Positions 13,568 to 13,585 of a stretch of DNA of 13,585 nt are shown in pieces. Numbering within the stretch: position 1 is the first letter of the stretch; each line of letters begins with the position of its first letter. This DNA is from an uncultured Gammaproteobacteria bacterium. Lineage in GTDB: Bacteria > Pseudomonadota > Gammaproteobacteria > Rariloculales > Rariloculaceae. Where the stretch lies: contig CAMPKU010000114.1 in assembly GCA_946887385.1 (NCBI GenBank), positions 1 through 13,585 of the forward strand, written 5' to 3'. The position numbers were made by a program, and so were the translations under genes. The notes below the pieces were generated by a model. It did no database searches. It had not been told where the DNA came from and was given only the letters and a program-made list of their open reading frames with translations.

Positions 13568-13575
13568 TCACCTCC
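13568..13575 (-). promoter_or_regulatory. Strong ribosome binding site of the cupin gene
   Basis: On the minus strand GGAGGTGA is an uninterrupted match to the anti-Shine-Dalgarno core, with five bases between GGAGG and ATG 13565. It decides the start codon. Only ten bases of sequence remain beyond it, so the promoter is outside the window. Confidence 0.75.
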
Positions 13576-13585
13576 GAATATCGGC

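Noticed and set aside
1..13585. Defence system, prophage, CRISPR array or insertion sequence
   Set aside because: No transposase, integrase, phage structural, nuclease-methylase or toxin-antitoxin gene, and no regularly spaced repeats, were seen on either strand.

Overview
The window is GC-rich, densely coded DNA from what looks like a soil- or water-type gammaproteobacterium, possibly of the Steroidobacterales/Nevskiales/Xanthomonadales kind. The best taxonomic clue is an rdgC gene, a family known mainly from Beta- and Gammaproteobacteria. The TonB/TolA-like protein, the MacAB-type exporter and the GST plus HsaA-like flavoprotein fit this. The placement is inference; there is no rRNA or marker gene to settle it.

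Layout. (1) 1-177 holds the end of an amidase-signature enzyme, followed by a proline-rich, membrane-anchored TonB/TolA-like protein (245-1144). (2) 1341-5234 is a tight four-gene plus-strand unit: a Yip1-type membrane protein, a MacA/HlyD-type adaptor, a MacB-type ATPase and a MacB-type permease. Together they look like a tripartite efflux/export pump without its outer-membrane channel. (3) 5250-6614 on the minus strand carries rdgC and a DUF2214 membrane protein. (4) 6855-8620 on the plus strand carries a glutathione S-transferase translationally coupled to an HsaA-like flavin-dependent monooxygenase. A secreted lectin-like protein follows at 8723-9391. (5) 9454-11404 on the minus strand is a two-gene ABC-2 exporter, divergent from an unrecognised protein with a membrane segment at each end (11548-12279). 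(6) 12294-13565 on the minus strand holds a cupin, a small membrane protein and a phosphinothricin-type GNAT acetyltransferase, in that transcription order.

There is no gene-free stretch longer than 300 bases. I found no tRNA, rRNA, CRISPR array, insertion sequence or prophage gene. Three intergenic regions carry promoter-like hexamers, two of them with an overlapping or embedded inverted repeat. A pair of AT-rich 17-base direct repeats supplies the end of the acetyltransferase gene.

Nothing here is a convincing new multi-gene system. The points most worth a second look are the Yip1 protein built into the MacAB-like operon, the altered tip motif of the adaptor, the GST-monooxygenase pair, the double-anchored unknown protein, the lectin-like secreted protein and the short repeat at 12284-12319.
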